Below, in pieces: positions 24,201 through 35,162 of a stretch of DNA of 64,000 nucleotides. Positions within the stretch are counted from its first letter, which is position 1. Each line of letters begins with the position of its first letter. A program made the translations under genes and the position numbers. The notes beneath the pieces are model-generated. The model worked only from the letters and a program-made list of their open reading frames with translations, did not search any database and was not told the origin of the DNA. The stretch comes from Episyrphus balteatus (lineage: Eukaryota > Arthropoda > Insecta > Diptera > Syrphidae): contig NC_079137.1 in the NCBI RefSeq assembly GCF_945859705.1, positions 73,492,277-73,556,276 of the forward strand, in the 5' to 3' direction.

Positions 24201-24295
24201 AGGCATACAGATAACTTAGCGCGTCTTTTCATTTGTCTTTCTCATTCCGCGTTATTATTCCAAGCTTGACTGTTGATAAAATCACTATAATAAAA

Positions 24296-26332
24296 ATGTA
24301 TTCTATCATTAAAAATAAAATTTGTAGTAGAACTACTTTTAAAAGAAAAGTTAAAAAAATAATATTAGAAATGCGTGAAAAAGAAAGAATTAAAAATCTT
24401 GAACAAGTTTTTCTTAGCAAGAGGTTATTTGAAGTGCAGCAACACCTTTCGGAAAATGAAATAAGTGCTAATTGTGAACAAGGTTTTTCTAACACGAAAT
24501 TTGAAGAGTTGCAACACCTATCGAATATTATTTCTGAACATGAAAGTGACAGTGAAAATTCTGGAAACAATTGTGTCGCTGTCTCAACTAATTTTGAAGC
24601 TATTCCAGAAAATTTAAAAAAAAACTTAGTATTATGGGCTATTCAGCATAACATATCGAATATTTGCTTGCGTGATTTGCTTAACATTTTGCATAATTCT
24701 CATCCTTATTTGCCATTAGACCCTCGAACATTATTACAAACTCGCGTTTCCCTTGAGAAAATTTTTATCGAAGTTCCACCTGGTAGATACTGGCATTTCG
24801 GTTTGGTTCGCGCTCTTACTAAGGTTTTTGAAAGTGTTCAGACATGTCAAACAGTAATATTCTTGGACTTTAATATTGATGGGATTCCTGTTAGCAAAAG
24901 TTCAAAGGGCCAATTTTGGCCTATTTTGTGTTCACCAGATGGTTTTCGTGTGCCGCCGCTAGTAATAGGTGTTTACTACGGAATGGCAAAACCTTCAAGT
25001 GTTAATGAATTTCTGCGATTATTTCTTGAGGAGGCTGTTAACATTGATGATTTGAACATTGGTTCCAAAAAAATAAGTTTTAAAATCAGGAATTTCATCT
25101 GTGACGCCCCCGCTCGTTCTTATTTAAAAGGAATCAAAGGGCATAATGGTTATTTTGCTTGTGAAAGATGTAATGTAGAAGGGGATTATAATTACAAATC
25201 TCACCAAATGTGTTTTCCAAACCTATCAAAATCACTTCGCACGAATGATTCTTTCCGGGCTGGGATACACGAAGATCATCATACGCAACCATCTCCATTA
25301 GAAAAACTTCCAATAGATATTATTATGAATTTTCCTCTAGATTACATGCACTTGTTGTGCTTAGGTGTCATGAAAAAATTGTTGGTTACATGGATTAAGA
25401 ATAGAACCCTTAAAACAAAATTCTCGGCAAAAAACATTGAGAGAATCTCTAAGACCTTAGTATCACTACGAAAATATGTTCCATGCGACTTCAATAGAAC
25501 ACCTCGTGGACTTGATGTGATAAGCTTTTGGAAGGCCACTGAATTTCGTATGTTTTTGTTGTACTTAGGTCCGGTTGTTTTGCAAAATGAAACTCATGAA
25601 GAAGTATATGCCAATTTTATGGAACTACACTGTGCTGTTTCAATATGTTTGAGTAAAAATAAACAAGTTTTTGTTGATGTCGCACAGAGTCTGTTCAAAT
25701 CATTCATATATAACTTTTCTAGTATCTATGGAGCTGAAAACATAAGTTATAACGTTCACAATTTATATCATGTCGTAGATGATGTTAAATACCATGGACC
25801 TTTAGATAATATAAGTGCTTTCAAATATGAAAATCGTTTACAATATTTAAAACGTCGAATAAGATCTGGAAACAGACCCCTGGAACAAATTGCAAATAGG
25901 ATTATCGAAGATTTTGAGAATGTAGATCTAATTGATGTAGATGAAAACAAAACTCCTATGCTTTATATGAAAGATAGGAATAAAATATGCAAAATTAAAC
26001 ACTGTGTTGGAATCTATAGAGCAATTCAGCTTCAACATTTTGTTTTGAAGTCGTCACTTGCAGATAGTTACTTCTTAACAAACTCAGAAGAAATTGTTAG
26101 AATGGAGTTTGCAACATATCGACATGGCATCCCAGTTATCTATGGTTCAAGCTTAAAACAAAAACAAAATTTTTACGAAAAACCGTTCTATTCTAAATTT
26201 TTAAGCGTTTATAAATCAAATGAAGAAGAAAATTTGCCTAATTTTTATAACATAGAAAATATTTCCTCTAAATTTTTCAAAATAACTTTACCAAACACTG
26301 AATCTGTTTTTTTTCCATTAGTACATTGTTAA
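24296..26332 (+). CDS. tnp2-like transposase of the 8.9-kb transposon
   Basis: 678 aa in one uninterrupted ORF. Residues 1-100 are basic then rich in Glu and coiled-coil-like. A central domain follows: LDFNIDGIPV (Asp near 195), then FICDAPARSYLKG (Asp near 270), then a zinc-knuckle HNGYFACERC (His near 283, Cys 289 and 292), then LDYMHLLCLGVMKKLL (Asp near 349, His near 352). This order of acidic residue, D-A-P-A, H-x5-CxxC and D-x-MH-x-GV resembles the tnp2-type transposases of CACTA-like elements and the many uncharacterised arthropod relatives; the catalytic assignment is inference. Start: the in-frame region before 24296 lacks an ATG. The stop codon is 5 nt before the ATG of the DUF4806 gene. 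No frameshift is seen, so it may be functional. Confidence 0.8.
   Translation: MYSIIKNKICSRTTFKRKVKKIILEMREKERIKNLEQVFLSKRLFEVQQHLSENEISANCEQGFSNTKFEELQHLSNIISEHESDSENSGNNCVAVSTNFEAIPENLKKNLVLWAIQHNISNICLRDLLNILHNSHPYLPLDPRTLLQTRVSLEKIFIEVPPGRYWHFGLVRALTKVFESVQTCQTVIFLDFNIDGIPVSKSSKGQFWPILCSPDGFRVPPLVIGVYYGMAKPSSVNEFLRLFLEEAVNIDDLNIGSKKISFKIRNFICDAPARSYLKGIKGHNGYFACERCNVEGDYNYKSHQMCFPNLSKSLRTNDSFRAGIHEDHHTQPSPLEKLPIDIIMNFPLDYMHLLCLGVMKKLLVTWIKNRTLKTKFSAKNIERISKTLVSLRKYVPCDFNRTPRGLDVISFWKATEFRMFLLYLGPVVLQNETHEEVYANFMELHCAVSICLSKNKQVFVDVAQSLFKSFIYNFSSIYGAENISYNVHNLYHVVDDVKYHGPLDNISAFKYENRLQYLKRRIRSGNRPLEQIANRIIEDFENVDLIDVDENKTPMLYMKDRNKICKIKHCVGIYRAIQLQHFVLKSSLADSYFLTNSEEIVRMEFATYRHGIPVIYGSSLKQKQNFYEKPFYSKFLSVYKSNEEENLPNFYNIENISSKFFKITLPNTESVFFPLVHC
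26303..26321 (+). promoter_or_regulatory. Candidate 3' splice site inside the transposase 3' end
   Basis: A strong pyrimidine tract and AG (TTTTTTTTCCATTAG) fall in the last transposase codons, 16 nt before the ATG of the DUF4806 gene. It would let a leader exon skip the transposase and place this ATG first in the mRNA. Confidence 0.45.
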
Positions 26333-26337
26333 TCAAA

Positions 26338-29300
26338 ATGTATTGTGTTGTGGAGACGCTCGAAGATGAAGGGAAGTTCGTGACGGCAGTTCCCAAAAAT
26401 TGGGTCATCGATGGAACGAAGCTATTATGGCCAAAGTCCAAGAAAGATTCCATTTGCGGTCGGAAAAATTGCATCACAGCATCGGATGATTGGCAAAGCA
26501 TAGCATGCAAATTAATATTTGATGACATCGGTAAGATACAAGTTTAACTACATCTTTTTTATTTTATTTTTATTAAGTTCACTTAGACCACTTTTCTCCA
26601 AGTAAAATTTTATTCGTATCTAAACTTAAAGCAGTTTATCCTGGGGGCCTATTTTTGACAGCTTAGTTACGTTAATTTTGATACACTTTAGGTCCCCTTT
26701 CATATACTTAAAGTAATCGCGGTTATGGCCTTTCAATATTTTTATATTTGAATAACGCTTCATAATATTCTACACAATGAGATTTATTACAGAAATTAAA
26801 GTTTTTTAGACCGGTCTTTCTTATATAAACACATTACATTGTCATCGAGTGCAATTCAGCATCAGCCAATTTGCAAAACAATATCGCAAATTTCGCGAAG
26901 AACAATGGCGCCTTAAAACACGACTAGCAGGTGTTTTTGCGAGCGGGTGCAATAGCAAAACTCACAGCAACCCTTTTTCTCTTCGTTCACGACAGCGCGC
27001 GTGAACGAAAAGGCGCCACCTACAACATTTAAATATACATTTTTAAAAAGCTAGAAACTTAGTCATATTTGTAAAATTAAAATTAAGTTAATTGAATTAA
27101 GAGCTTTTGAAAGAATGGTATCTGAACTCAGATTTTTGAAAAAAAAAAATTATTGAAGAAATTTTAAGATGTCGTTTTTTAAACTTTTTCGTAATATAAA
27201 ATGCATTTATTTTCAAATTTTTCTGACCACATTTATTACGATTTGAAATTATAAAAGAAAATGTCAATATGTATTACGGTTTATGAAAAAAATTAAAAAG
27301 TATTTCATTTTCGAAGAACTTTTTTTAATAGAAGTTTTGAAAAAAAATTTTACTTATTTGTTTTTTAAAGTTCAACATCTAAATATAAAGTCATTTTTTC
27401 TTCAGTCAATAGCCCTTATTGTTGAAAGTTAAATAGCAAAAATTTAAAGTTCTTATTTACCAAAGTCTTTGAGAAAATTAATTATTTCAAAGCAAAAATT
27501 CAGTTTTTATAAAAAAAACCCATTGAAATTGAAATTTTTTTCAAAAACTCTTGATTAAATTTAGTGGATTTAAATTTAGGAGATAAGAATGAGCTTCTGG
27601 CTTTTTAAAAATGTATTTTAAAATATTGTAGGTGTTGCCGTTGTTTTCAAAATATTTTTTTTGTGTTTAAAGTCAGATTATGAGAAAATTGCATTTATCT
27701 CTTAAACGATGGAAGATTGTCCCTTACTCCCTTATATTTTTTTTCCTTAAATAACCTAGAGAATCTTTTGCTATCATTTGTTTTATGAAATTTAAGAAAA
27801 AAAATGGTTGTGTTCAAAAAAAATTTAATTGTAATTTTAAAAAACAATACGGTAACATCGGCAATTTTTAATCTATAGACTTTAAAGCATTTTTAATTGC
27901 CTACGTTTGAAAAAAAATCGTCAAAATCTGAGCTGTTCGGCCGGTCTTAAGCCGCTTCACCTTTTGAACAAATATTTTCTTGTATCCCTTTCATGCCACT
28001 TATATTTACGACAAAACATGTATTTCCTTTTAAGGTTCCTGGGAGGAAGCAGTTCAGAAGGAAAAGGATGCCGAGTATTTGTCTTCTTCTGAAGAAAATA
28101 CGGAAGAAGTGACCATCGACACCAATTCTTCGGAATACATGACAGATATGAACAAATTGATGTCAACTTTGATTCCTAATTCTGGTAAGTTTAAAATGTA
28201 TAAACATGGGAACAAAGTTACTAATTTTGTCATACTTACTTCTCATTTTCAAGACGTTTCCTCGTTCACCCCCCCAAATGAAGATGTTACCATCACTAAT
28301 GTCATTTCCGACTTATACACGTTTGAAGGTAAAAAATGTATTTTAGCACTAGTACAATTTTCAAAGTCGTTTTTAAACTCCAGCTTATCTTAGACTGGGG
28401 TTTATCCAATGTTATTTGAATAGGATAAACCCCAGTCCCTCTTAGTAACAGCTGAGATAGCATATTAGTTCTTTCACTAACCGTATTACTTTTTTTTGTA
28501 TATTACTATAACTCTTATTTTTAATTGTTTATAGGCCCCAGCACCAGTACCCAATTCAAGGAACTGTCGTCCAAAATAGACGAAATTTTGGAAAGACAGC
28601 GTTCCACTGAGGTGAAGGTGCAGGCCATGCAAGGAATGCTGGAGGCATTCATGGCGAAGTCCGAAGTTTCGGTCAATTTGTTGGCGTCCAAAATTGCAAA
28701 AGAGAATGCAGAGGAAGTGGATGAGGAACTGCAACTGGATGAAATTTTCCCACTTACCTCTGTCCAACAAATTGAGGAAATCGAGGAAAAACTCCATCAA
28801 AATGCAGCATTCAAAAAAAAATTGGTAAGTACCAAAATATACGAAATATGCAATTTTCTCACAATCCGACTTCAAACACAAAAAAAATATTTATAAAACA
28901 ACGGCAACACCTACAATATTTTAAAATACATTTTTACAAAGCCAGAAGCTTATCTTAAATTTAAATTCACTAAATTTAATTAAGAGTTTTTGAAAAAATG
29001 GTCCTCAAACTCAGAATTAAAAAAAAAATTTATTAAAAAAATTAAAAATGACTTTTTTCCAAACTTTTTCTAATAAATATTATCAGTTGAATTCCGAAGC
29101 AGAAAAGGTAATATATATCACACTTTTGAAAAAACAATTAAAAATAACTTCAATTTCAATTGGTTTTTTTTTTTGATAAAAACTGAATTTTTGCATCCAA
29201 ATAATTAATTTTCTAAAAGACTTTGGTAAATAAGAACTTTAAATTTTTGCTATTTAACTTTCAACAGTAAGGGTTATTAAATAAATAAAAAATAATTTTA

Positions 29301-29922
29301 TGTTTAGATGTTGAACTTTGAAAAAAAATAAGATACATTTTTTTTCAAAACTTTTATTAAAAAAAGTTCTTCGAAAATGAAATTCTTTTTAATTTTTTTC
29401 ATAAACCGTAATACATATTGACATTTTCTTTTATAATTTCAAATCATAATAAATGCGGCCAAAAATATTTGAAAATAAATGCATTTTATATTACGAAAAA
29501 GTTTAAAAAACGACATCTTAAAACATATTTTTGTTTTCTTTCAGGTCCGTAAGTTGAGCTCCTATGGGGGGGCCAACGGAATGAAAACGATCCGCACTAT
29601 TTGCAAGTGCATTTTTACGGATCCACTACTGGCAGAACATTCTTGGCTGGGGACTAATGCCAAAAAAAGTTTCAGCCAATACAAATTCCTGTATAAAACT
29701 ATATTGGAAGCGGTCCGATCAAGGTACCCCACTTATAGTGAAGCTGAGGGTGCTTCATTTTTTAAAGGCTTTTTGAAGCAAGCCCCATTTCGAATGGGAA
29801 AACCGTCCACGTAAGTTAAAAAATAAAATTATAATCAACATTTAAGTTAACATTTTTCTCATTACAGAAATACCAGTTCCAACACCAGCTCCTCTGCCTC
29901 TGACGGGCAATCCACAACATAA
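26338..29922 (+). CDS. DUF4806-domain protein, second gene of the transposon
   Basis: Six exons: 26338-26530, 28035-28184, 28254-28328, 28535-28824, 29545-29810 and 29868-29922, giving 1,029 nt and 342 aa. All introns have GT-AG ends (donors mostly GTAAG) and phases agree (1,1,1,0,2). N-terminal module 1-64 (MYCVVETLEDE, VPKNWVIDG, LLWPK) and the following GSWEEA match the head of DUF4806 proteins. Exon 3 is 75 nt and could be skipped without a frame change. Residues 140-236 are predicted helical/coiled (KIDEILERQ). Residues 237-325 form the DUF4806 domain (VRKLSSYGG, SWLGTNAKKSF, AVRSRYP). A Ser/Thr tail ends it. The function is unknown; the position suggests an accessory transposition or DNA-binding factor. 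Confidence 0.82.
27011..27655. repeat. Palindromic insert in intron 1 of the DUF4806 gene
   Basis: The left end (CCACCTACAACATTTAAATA) and the reverse complement of the right end (GGCAACACCTACAATATTTT) match, with continuing similarity inward (AGCTAGAAAC versus AGCCAGAAGC). This gives a ~640-bp foldback-like element. A related copy in opposite orientation fills much of intron 4 (28895-29540). Confidence 0.6.
28393..28437. repeat. Perfect 15-bp hairpin in intron 3 of the DUF4806 gene
   Basis: GACTGGGGTTTATCC at 28393-28407 and its exact reverse complement at 28423-28437 enclose a 15-nt loop. It is GC-richer than its intron. Confidence 0.8.
28895..29540. repeat. Inverted partner of the intron-1 palindrome, in intron 4
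   Basis: Starts CAACGGCAACACCTACAA. It runs as the reverse complement of 27160-27655, including the CATAAACCGTAATACATATT and TTACGAAAAAGTTTAAAAAA blocks, to just before the exon-5 acceptor. The two inserts can pair over about 500 bp and would loop out exons 2-4. Confidence 0.65.
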
Positions 29923-30094
29923 TTAAGTTAAGCTATTTTTTATTTTTAGTTTTAGTTTTACTTTTACTTTAAGTTTTAGTTTTAGTTTTACTTCATTAAA
30001 TAATGTTTCACTAAACTTAAATTTCAGCGTTCTTATTTCAAATATTAAATTTTCAGCTGGGAAGAATCTTATGGTTTGCAGCATGTTGGTAAGC

Positions 30095-30975
30095 AAACAT
30101 TTTATAGGTTTTTTAAAATCTGTAAATAACCGGTTATAAAAAAGCTGTGAAGTAACGTTTATTACAGGTTTTATAAGAACCTGTACGAAGTTATTTACAG
30201 GTTTTATAGAAACCTATAGGTAAGCGGTTATAAAAAAAACCGTCAAATAACGTTTGTTATAGGTTTTATAAAAACCTGTACAACGTTTATTACAGGTTTT
30301 AAAAAAACTGGAAGAAAACGGTTATAAAAAAAACCGTTAAATAACGTTTATTACAGGTTTTATAGAAACCTATAGGTAAGCGGTTATAAAAAAAACCGTC
30401 AAATAACGTTTGTTATAGGTTTTATAAAAACCTGTACAACGTTTATTACAGGTTTTAAAAAAAACGGGAAGAAAACGGTTATAAAAAAACCGTCAAATAA
30501 CGTTTATTAGAGGTTTTATAAAAACCTATAGGTAAGAGGTTATAAAAAAAACCGTAAATTAACGTTTAATACAGGTTTTAAAAGAACTTGTTATATTACA
30601 GGTTTCAAAAAAACCTGTAATAACGTTAATTACAGGTTTTATAATAACCGTAGTAAAACGGTTATAAAAAAAACCGTCAAACAACTCAGTACAGGTTTTT
30701 TTTAAACTGTATAATAACGGTTTGTAAACGGTTATAAAATAGCCGTAAATGGTTTATTTCAAGTTTTTCTTTGACTAAAAATAAACAGTTATTTAATAAC
30801 CGTGAAAATTAGGTTTTTAAAAACCCAGTATTTGTAGAAAAAAGTGGGTTTTTTAAAAACCCGATTTAGACGAAGTTAAAAAATAACTGACCATTTTCGG
30901 TTGTGGAGACGTTTCTGGAACGTCTTAAATACGTTTATTTAACGAGTTTAGTAACTTATCCGTTAAATAACCAGA
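30095..30975. repeat. 3' subterminal repeats of the transposon
   Basis: Repeats of GGTTATAAAAAAAACCGTC, AAATAACGTTTRTTA, AGGTTTTATAAAAACCTGTA with a near-exact ~156-bp duplication (blocks at 30199 and 30355). The motif is itself a short palindrome (CGGTTATAAAA/AACCG). The 5' side uses a different but related AAATAACC text. Confidence 0.65.
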
Positions 30976-31027
30976 GTAAATATCCGGTTTATTTTCCGCT
31001 TTCTAACCACAAAATGTTATTTGGGGA

Positions 31028-31770
31028 TGTATCGACGGGATATCCTCTTTGGAAGTTTATGAAAGTTTAGAAATTACTTTTTTTTGTCTGCTAAAAATCA
31101 AAATCAAATATGAATATAAAATATTTTATGATTAAAGGACCAAAAATATAAGTTTTTATAGCAATCATGTATTTGTGTCTTTTTTTTTGTTGTTTTTTAA
31201 TGTATCGACACCCTGGGAATCATTATATAGAAATAACTTGGTTCGTGTTCCCTGAAGTGCGATAAAACGATTTTATCCAATTCACCTGTTTTGATTGGGT
31301 TTCGATGGTGACACCAGGTGGAGGTAAAATACTGTAAATGTATAACTGAGTACATTGAGGTAGGGGTTGTTAAATTGAATCTTCGCAATGCTTCATACAT
31401 GAGTAAATCCACATTCATAGAAAGACAGATGAGAGAGACTTAATCCCAGAACGTGTAAATTTTCTATCAAAATACTTTCACCTGACGGTGAATTGGTCTT
31501 ATGCTGAATGGGTTAATAGAAAGGTAGCAATCATTCAATGAACTTGTTGCTTTATAACTATAATTTCAGTTCATGTTTTCTGTCGTATTAAGGATTATTT
31601 TTGGTTAAAGACGTGAATTAGAGGCAACACTGCCAATCACAAGGTTTGTATTTTACAAGTTTGTAATAAATAGGATACAAAACAAATTCTCAATTAAGTA
31701 AAGTGGCAGCATTTGTATAATTAGGGTACGTTCAAAACCTCCTATTTTCAGAAACATCCTGAGTAAAACT
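31028..31770. other. Spacer after the transposon, no gene seen
   Basis: AT-rich flank with no supported ORF or repeat. Confidence 0.4.
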
Positions 31771-31774
31771 GGAA

Positions 31775-32200
31775 TTCCCCCGCACCACCGCTGCACCACG
31801 TCGGCACTATTTCATTTTGAATGAAAAATTCGGTGCACCACCGTCGCAGCACGTCTGCACCATGATCAAAAATTCTATTCTCGTACTTATAAAAATGTTT
31901 AAGTCGTCTTCAAAGTTATTTTGACTTAGCAACAAATTATTGCCAGTTCGTACAAACGTGACTTGGTGGTCAAGTGGCGTTGAACTTCTAATTGAAAGTG
32001 CTCTGGATACTCGGGTTCAAATCTCCTTCTCATCGGTAGTTTTTTTTTTTTATTTTTTAATAATCCAAAATTATGTATCATGGTGCAGCGAATTTTTTAT
32101 ACAAAATGAAATGGTGCGGACGTGGTGCAGTCGTGGTGGTGGTGTGCAGAAATTTTCCGCCAAACGGTGCGGTGGTGCAGCTGTGGTGCGGCGGTCAAGA
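31775..32200. mobile_element. GC-rich inverted repeat enclosing a tRNA-like SINE
   Basis: The left arm (about 31778-31865) has CGCACCACCGCTGCACCACG followed by CACTATTTCATTTTG. The right arm (about 32070-32196) in reverse complement has CCGCACCACAGCTGCACCAC and CACCATTTCATTTTG. Between them at 31967-32045 is a tRNA-like module: box A TGGTCAAGTGG (31967-31977), box B GGTTCAAATCT (32014-32024), then a T run. The arms are full of GGTGCAG/CTGCACC units unlike the local AT-rich DNA. Confidence 0.55.
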
Positions 32201-32204
32201 TTTT

Positions 32205-35162
32205 TTTATTTTTTTCTTTAAAAATTCAATTTCTATTTTTACTCGGAATAAATACCCATCTATCCTAAAAAAAAGATACACCTAAATTGTCATGACTCTT
32301 TTCCAAAATAAATCAATGGGAACGAGAAAATCATAATTCTTTTGCTTCATATGCATTTGAATTTCGATAAGAATCATGATTTTTGAGTCATCGTATAATA
32401 GTCTTGTTTTCAATTACACGATGTCTCAGGAAAAGTTGAATTATCATCATAATACATAGGTAACTAACTACCTGTTTGAAGTCTTTGCGTGATAAAAAAA
32501 ATAAAATTAAATCACTATATGAATTATATTTAATAATACCTATTGAGTTAATCTTATTACAAACAAGTTTTAATAACTGTTCAAAATCAAATCAACACAT
32601 AAATTACAACTAGTTATTGTTATTTATGAGAAATTTAACCATTTATTACTATAAGACATACTTGTAGAAATGATAAAGTGTTCAAACAAAATGTCATTCA
32701 AATGTGTATCATTTTGTGAATTAATTACAGCATTTCAACGCCAGACGTGACGTAGAGAAATTAATATTAATTACATAAAAAATTCATATACATAATTATT
32801 TTATGTCAACACGTGTTGGATGGAAAACTTCTGTTAAGTAATTTATTTTAAGTCATACATTAATGTCAGATTGTATTGTTTTGTTCCATTCTTTTCAAAG
32901 CATGATTTAAGAGTAGTGTTTACAGAGCTACATTTCATGTTTTAAAGATACCATATTTGTTTTAATGAGACGTAATGAAGCCAGTAACCAGCAAATAAGC
33001 AAGACGATTACAGCGATACCTTATTTGTCAAATTACAATACTTAGTTTAGAAGTTATGATAGAAGGCACAAAGACAAGAAAAGGAAGAAGAAGAAGACTA
33101 TTTTTCTTAATCAAGTTAGAATTTAGAAAAATAGAGAAAAATAAAATATTTTTTGGTCACTGTGGTGTATGAGTAACTTTTTGTTATAATGCAAAACTAA
33201 TGATTGATAAAAATGTAAAATAGCTGTCCAATTAAACAAATTAAGTGGTCTTTCTAGCCCATTAGAAGTTTTTAATTAATGTTTTAAGTATTTTATCTTC
33301 ATTTTGTAGGTACTAGCTGATCCAGCAGACGTTGTTCTAGCCCTTCTGATAAACTGAATTTTAGCTCAGAATTGATAACAATACCGCATATATACATATT
33401 ATACCTTGCAAGGTCAAACACTGCCTCCTATCAAAAAAGGATTTCTTGTACCTCTAAATTTGTACTCCTTCATTAAAAAAAAATCAAATTATATGAATGT
33501 AATTTTGAACTACTAATTTTGAATGAAATATTTCATAAAAACGTCAATATAAAGTCTGTGTTTAATATAAATGCAGCTCTTTTATTATTAAAGCACAAGC
33601 TAGATAATTTCTAATTAAACAGGCAAATAACAAAACTTTTTAACAAACTATGTAGGTATTCTTGTTTAAATTGAATTTCTATTTTTCATATGTTCATACA
33701 CATGTATAAATGTATGCACATTTGTACAAAAAAAAACGTTAATGCAAAAGAAATTGAACATTTTAATTTTTTTCTACAAAAACCTACGCATAGTAAAACT
33801 TTGTCTGAAAACATTTCAAAAATTAATTGTTTTCAAAAGTATAAAAAAATGAATCCTTTTTCAATAAAAATAAATTAATTTCCCATAAAAAAAAAGTAAA
33901 GAAGAATGTCAAGTGTACCTATACCAACATAATTTTATTTCACATTTATTCTAATTTAATGACTCTTCCAACAAATTGCACTTTCTACTGATTTCCTCTT
34001 AGAGAAGGATAAATTACTTTTTGACTTCCTGAATTAGGTAATATCATCAGAGCATACCCTCTGTGTCGATTTCTAAAGAAATTGATTTATGTTCGTCGCG
34101 TCACGGTTTAAAATTTATTACCCAACCAAAAAAACCATAGTAGGAAAGTATAAATCAATTTTCCTCTTATAAAAAAAAATGCAAACATCCTTAACTTCTG
34201 ATTAATCCCTGGAGGACTTTAATTAAAATTAACAAAAAACAAGACAGAGAATGAGGAACAGAAACACCAACCTTAAGAATAAAATAAAGAAAAAATAAAA
34301 TAAAAATTTGTCTTTTCACTTAAGAAGTTCATTGAGGAATGAGTAATTAAAAAGGGATTCAAAGAATGTAACAATTGGTTTTGGTATTATTAAAGTGACC
34401 TTTTCGAGGGAATGTTGTTGTTTTTTTTTTTTTTGTCATACCTACTCTCGTTTGTCAATTATTTCTGGGGTAAAAATTACTGTCTCTTAATTAAAACACT
34501 GATAAGATGTCAGAACAAGGATATAATATCCTATCTACTTCTAATTAAAAGAAAAGTTATTATTTATGTTGTATAATTAAAAACTTCAATTTTATTATGA
34601 ACTTTGTTCCTTTTTTTGTGATAAATTAAAATTCAAACTTAAGTAGGTGGTAGGTGAGTACAAGAATGACTAAATTGGATTATGAAATCAAATTTTGCTG
34701 TATTTTTTTTTTTTTTTTTTTTTGTTTCTTTCAAAAATGGTAAAATCAAACCTCAATCAAAATCCTTGATACACATTCTATTGACAATTGAATTTGATGT
34801 TCGAGTAAGTATACAATATGCAAATATACCCAATGATTGCGTTGTATTATCTTTTAAAATTATGTAGGTACATAAACCTTAAAGATGGTTCTATTCTATA
34901 CAAACACGTAGCATATATAGATACATAGGTGTAATCGAATAAACCCAAATCACGATTCGCTTATTCAAACAGGAAAGACATCAGATCTACCTCAAAATCA
35001 ACACTATACAAAAGTAAAAGTCATGATTTGCATTATTTTGTTTAAGGTTTTAAGGAAACAGAATAGGAAAAAAATTAAATGTGTGTGTTGGTGTCGAATG
35101 AACTTGTTTTTGTCAAAACTGTCCGACCTTTAAATAATCTCACCGAAAAAGAATCTATACAT
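32205..35162. other. Intergenic; isolated repeat motifs only
   Basis: No gene supported. It contains the minus-strand copy of the CATACACCACAGTGACC-type motif (33155-33177) and a CTAGCTGATCCAGC repeat core at 33312-33325 followed by AGACGTTGTTCT, text I associate with interspersed arthropod repeats. Confidence 0.4.

Larger units (their letters stand above)
22092..31025 (+). mobile_element. 8.9-kb autonomous DNA transposon with tnp2-like transposase and DUF4806 gene
   Basis: The termini are inverted: CCCAAGTAACAATTT at 22092-22106 and, in reverse complement, CCCAAATAACATTTT at 31011-31025 (13 of 15 match). GA stands on both sides (22090-22091 and 31026-31027), a possible 2-bp target duplication. 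Inside, in order: 5' subterminal repeats, a probable leader exon, a piggyBac-type MITE, a 40-bp tandem array, an intact transposase ORF, a six-exon DUF4806 gene with palindromic inserts in its introns, and 3' subterminal repeats. Intact genes suggest recent activity. The termini resemble those of the 827-bp element at 46243-47069. The superfamily is uncertain; the transposase looks closest to the tnp2/CACTA-type group. Confidence 0.75.

Noticed and set aside
24041..24232. Minus-strand open stretch with repeated FQTQK/LRSYF text
   Set aside because: It is a read-through of the 40-bp tandem array.
24233..24295. N-terminal extension of the transposase ORF
   Set aside because: It has no ATG; the first usable start is at 24296.
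26993..27011. TTCGTTCACG/CGTGAACGAA hairpin in intron 1 of the DUF4806 gene
   Set aside because: Short (10-bp arms) and within a region of mixed repeats; noted but too weak for a separate claim.
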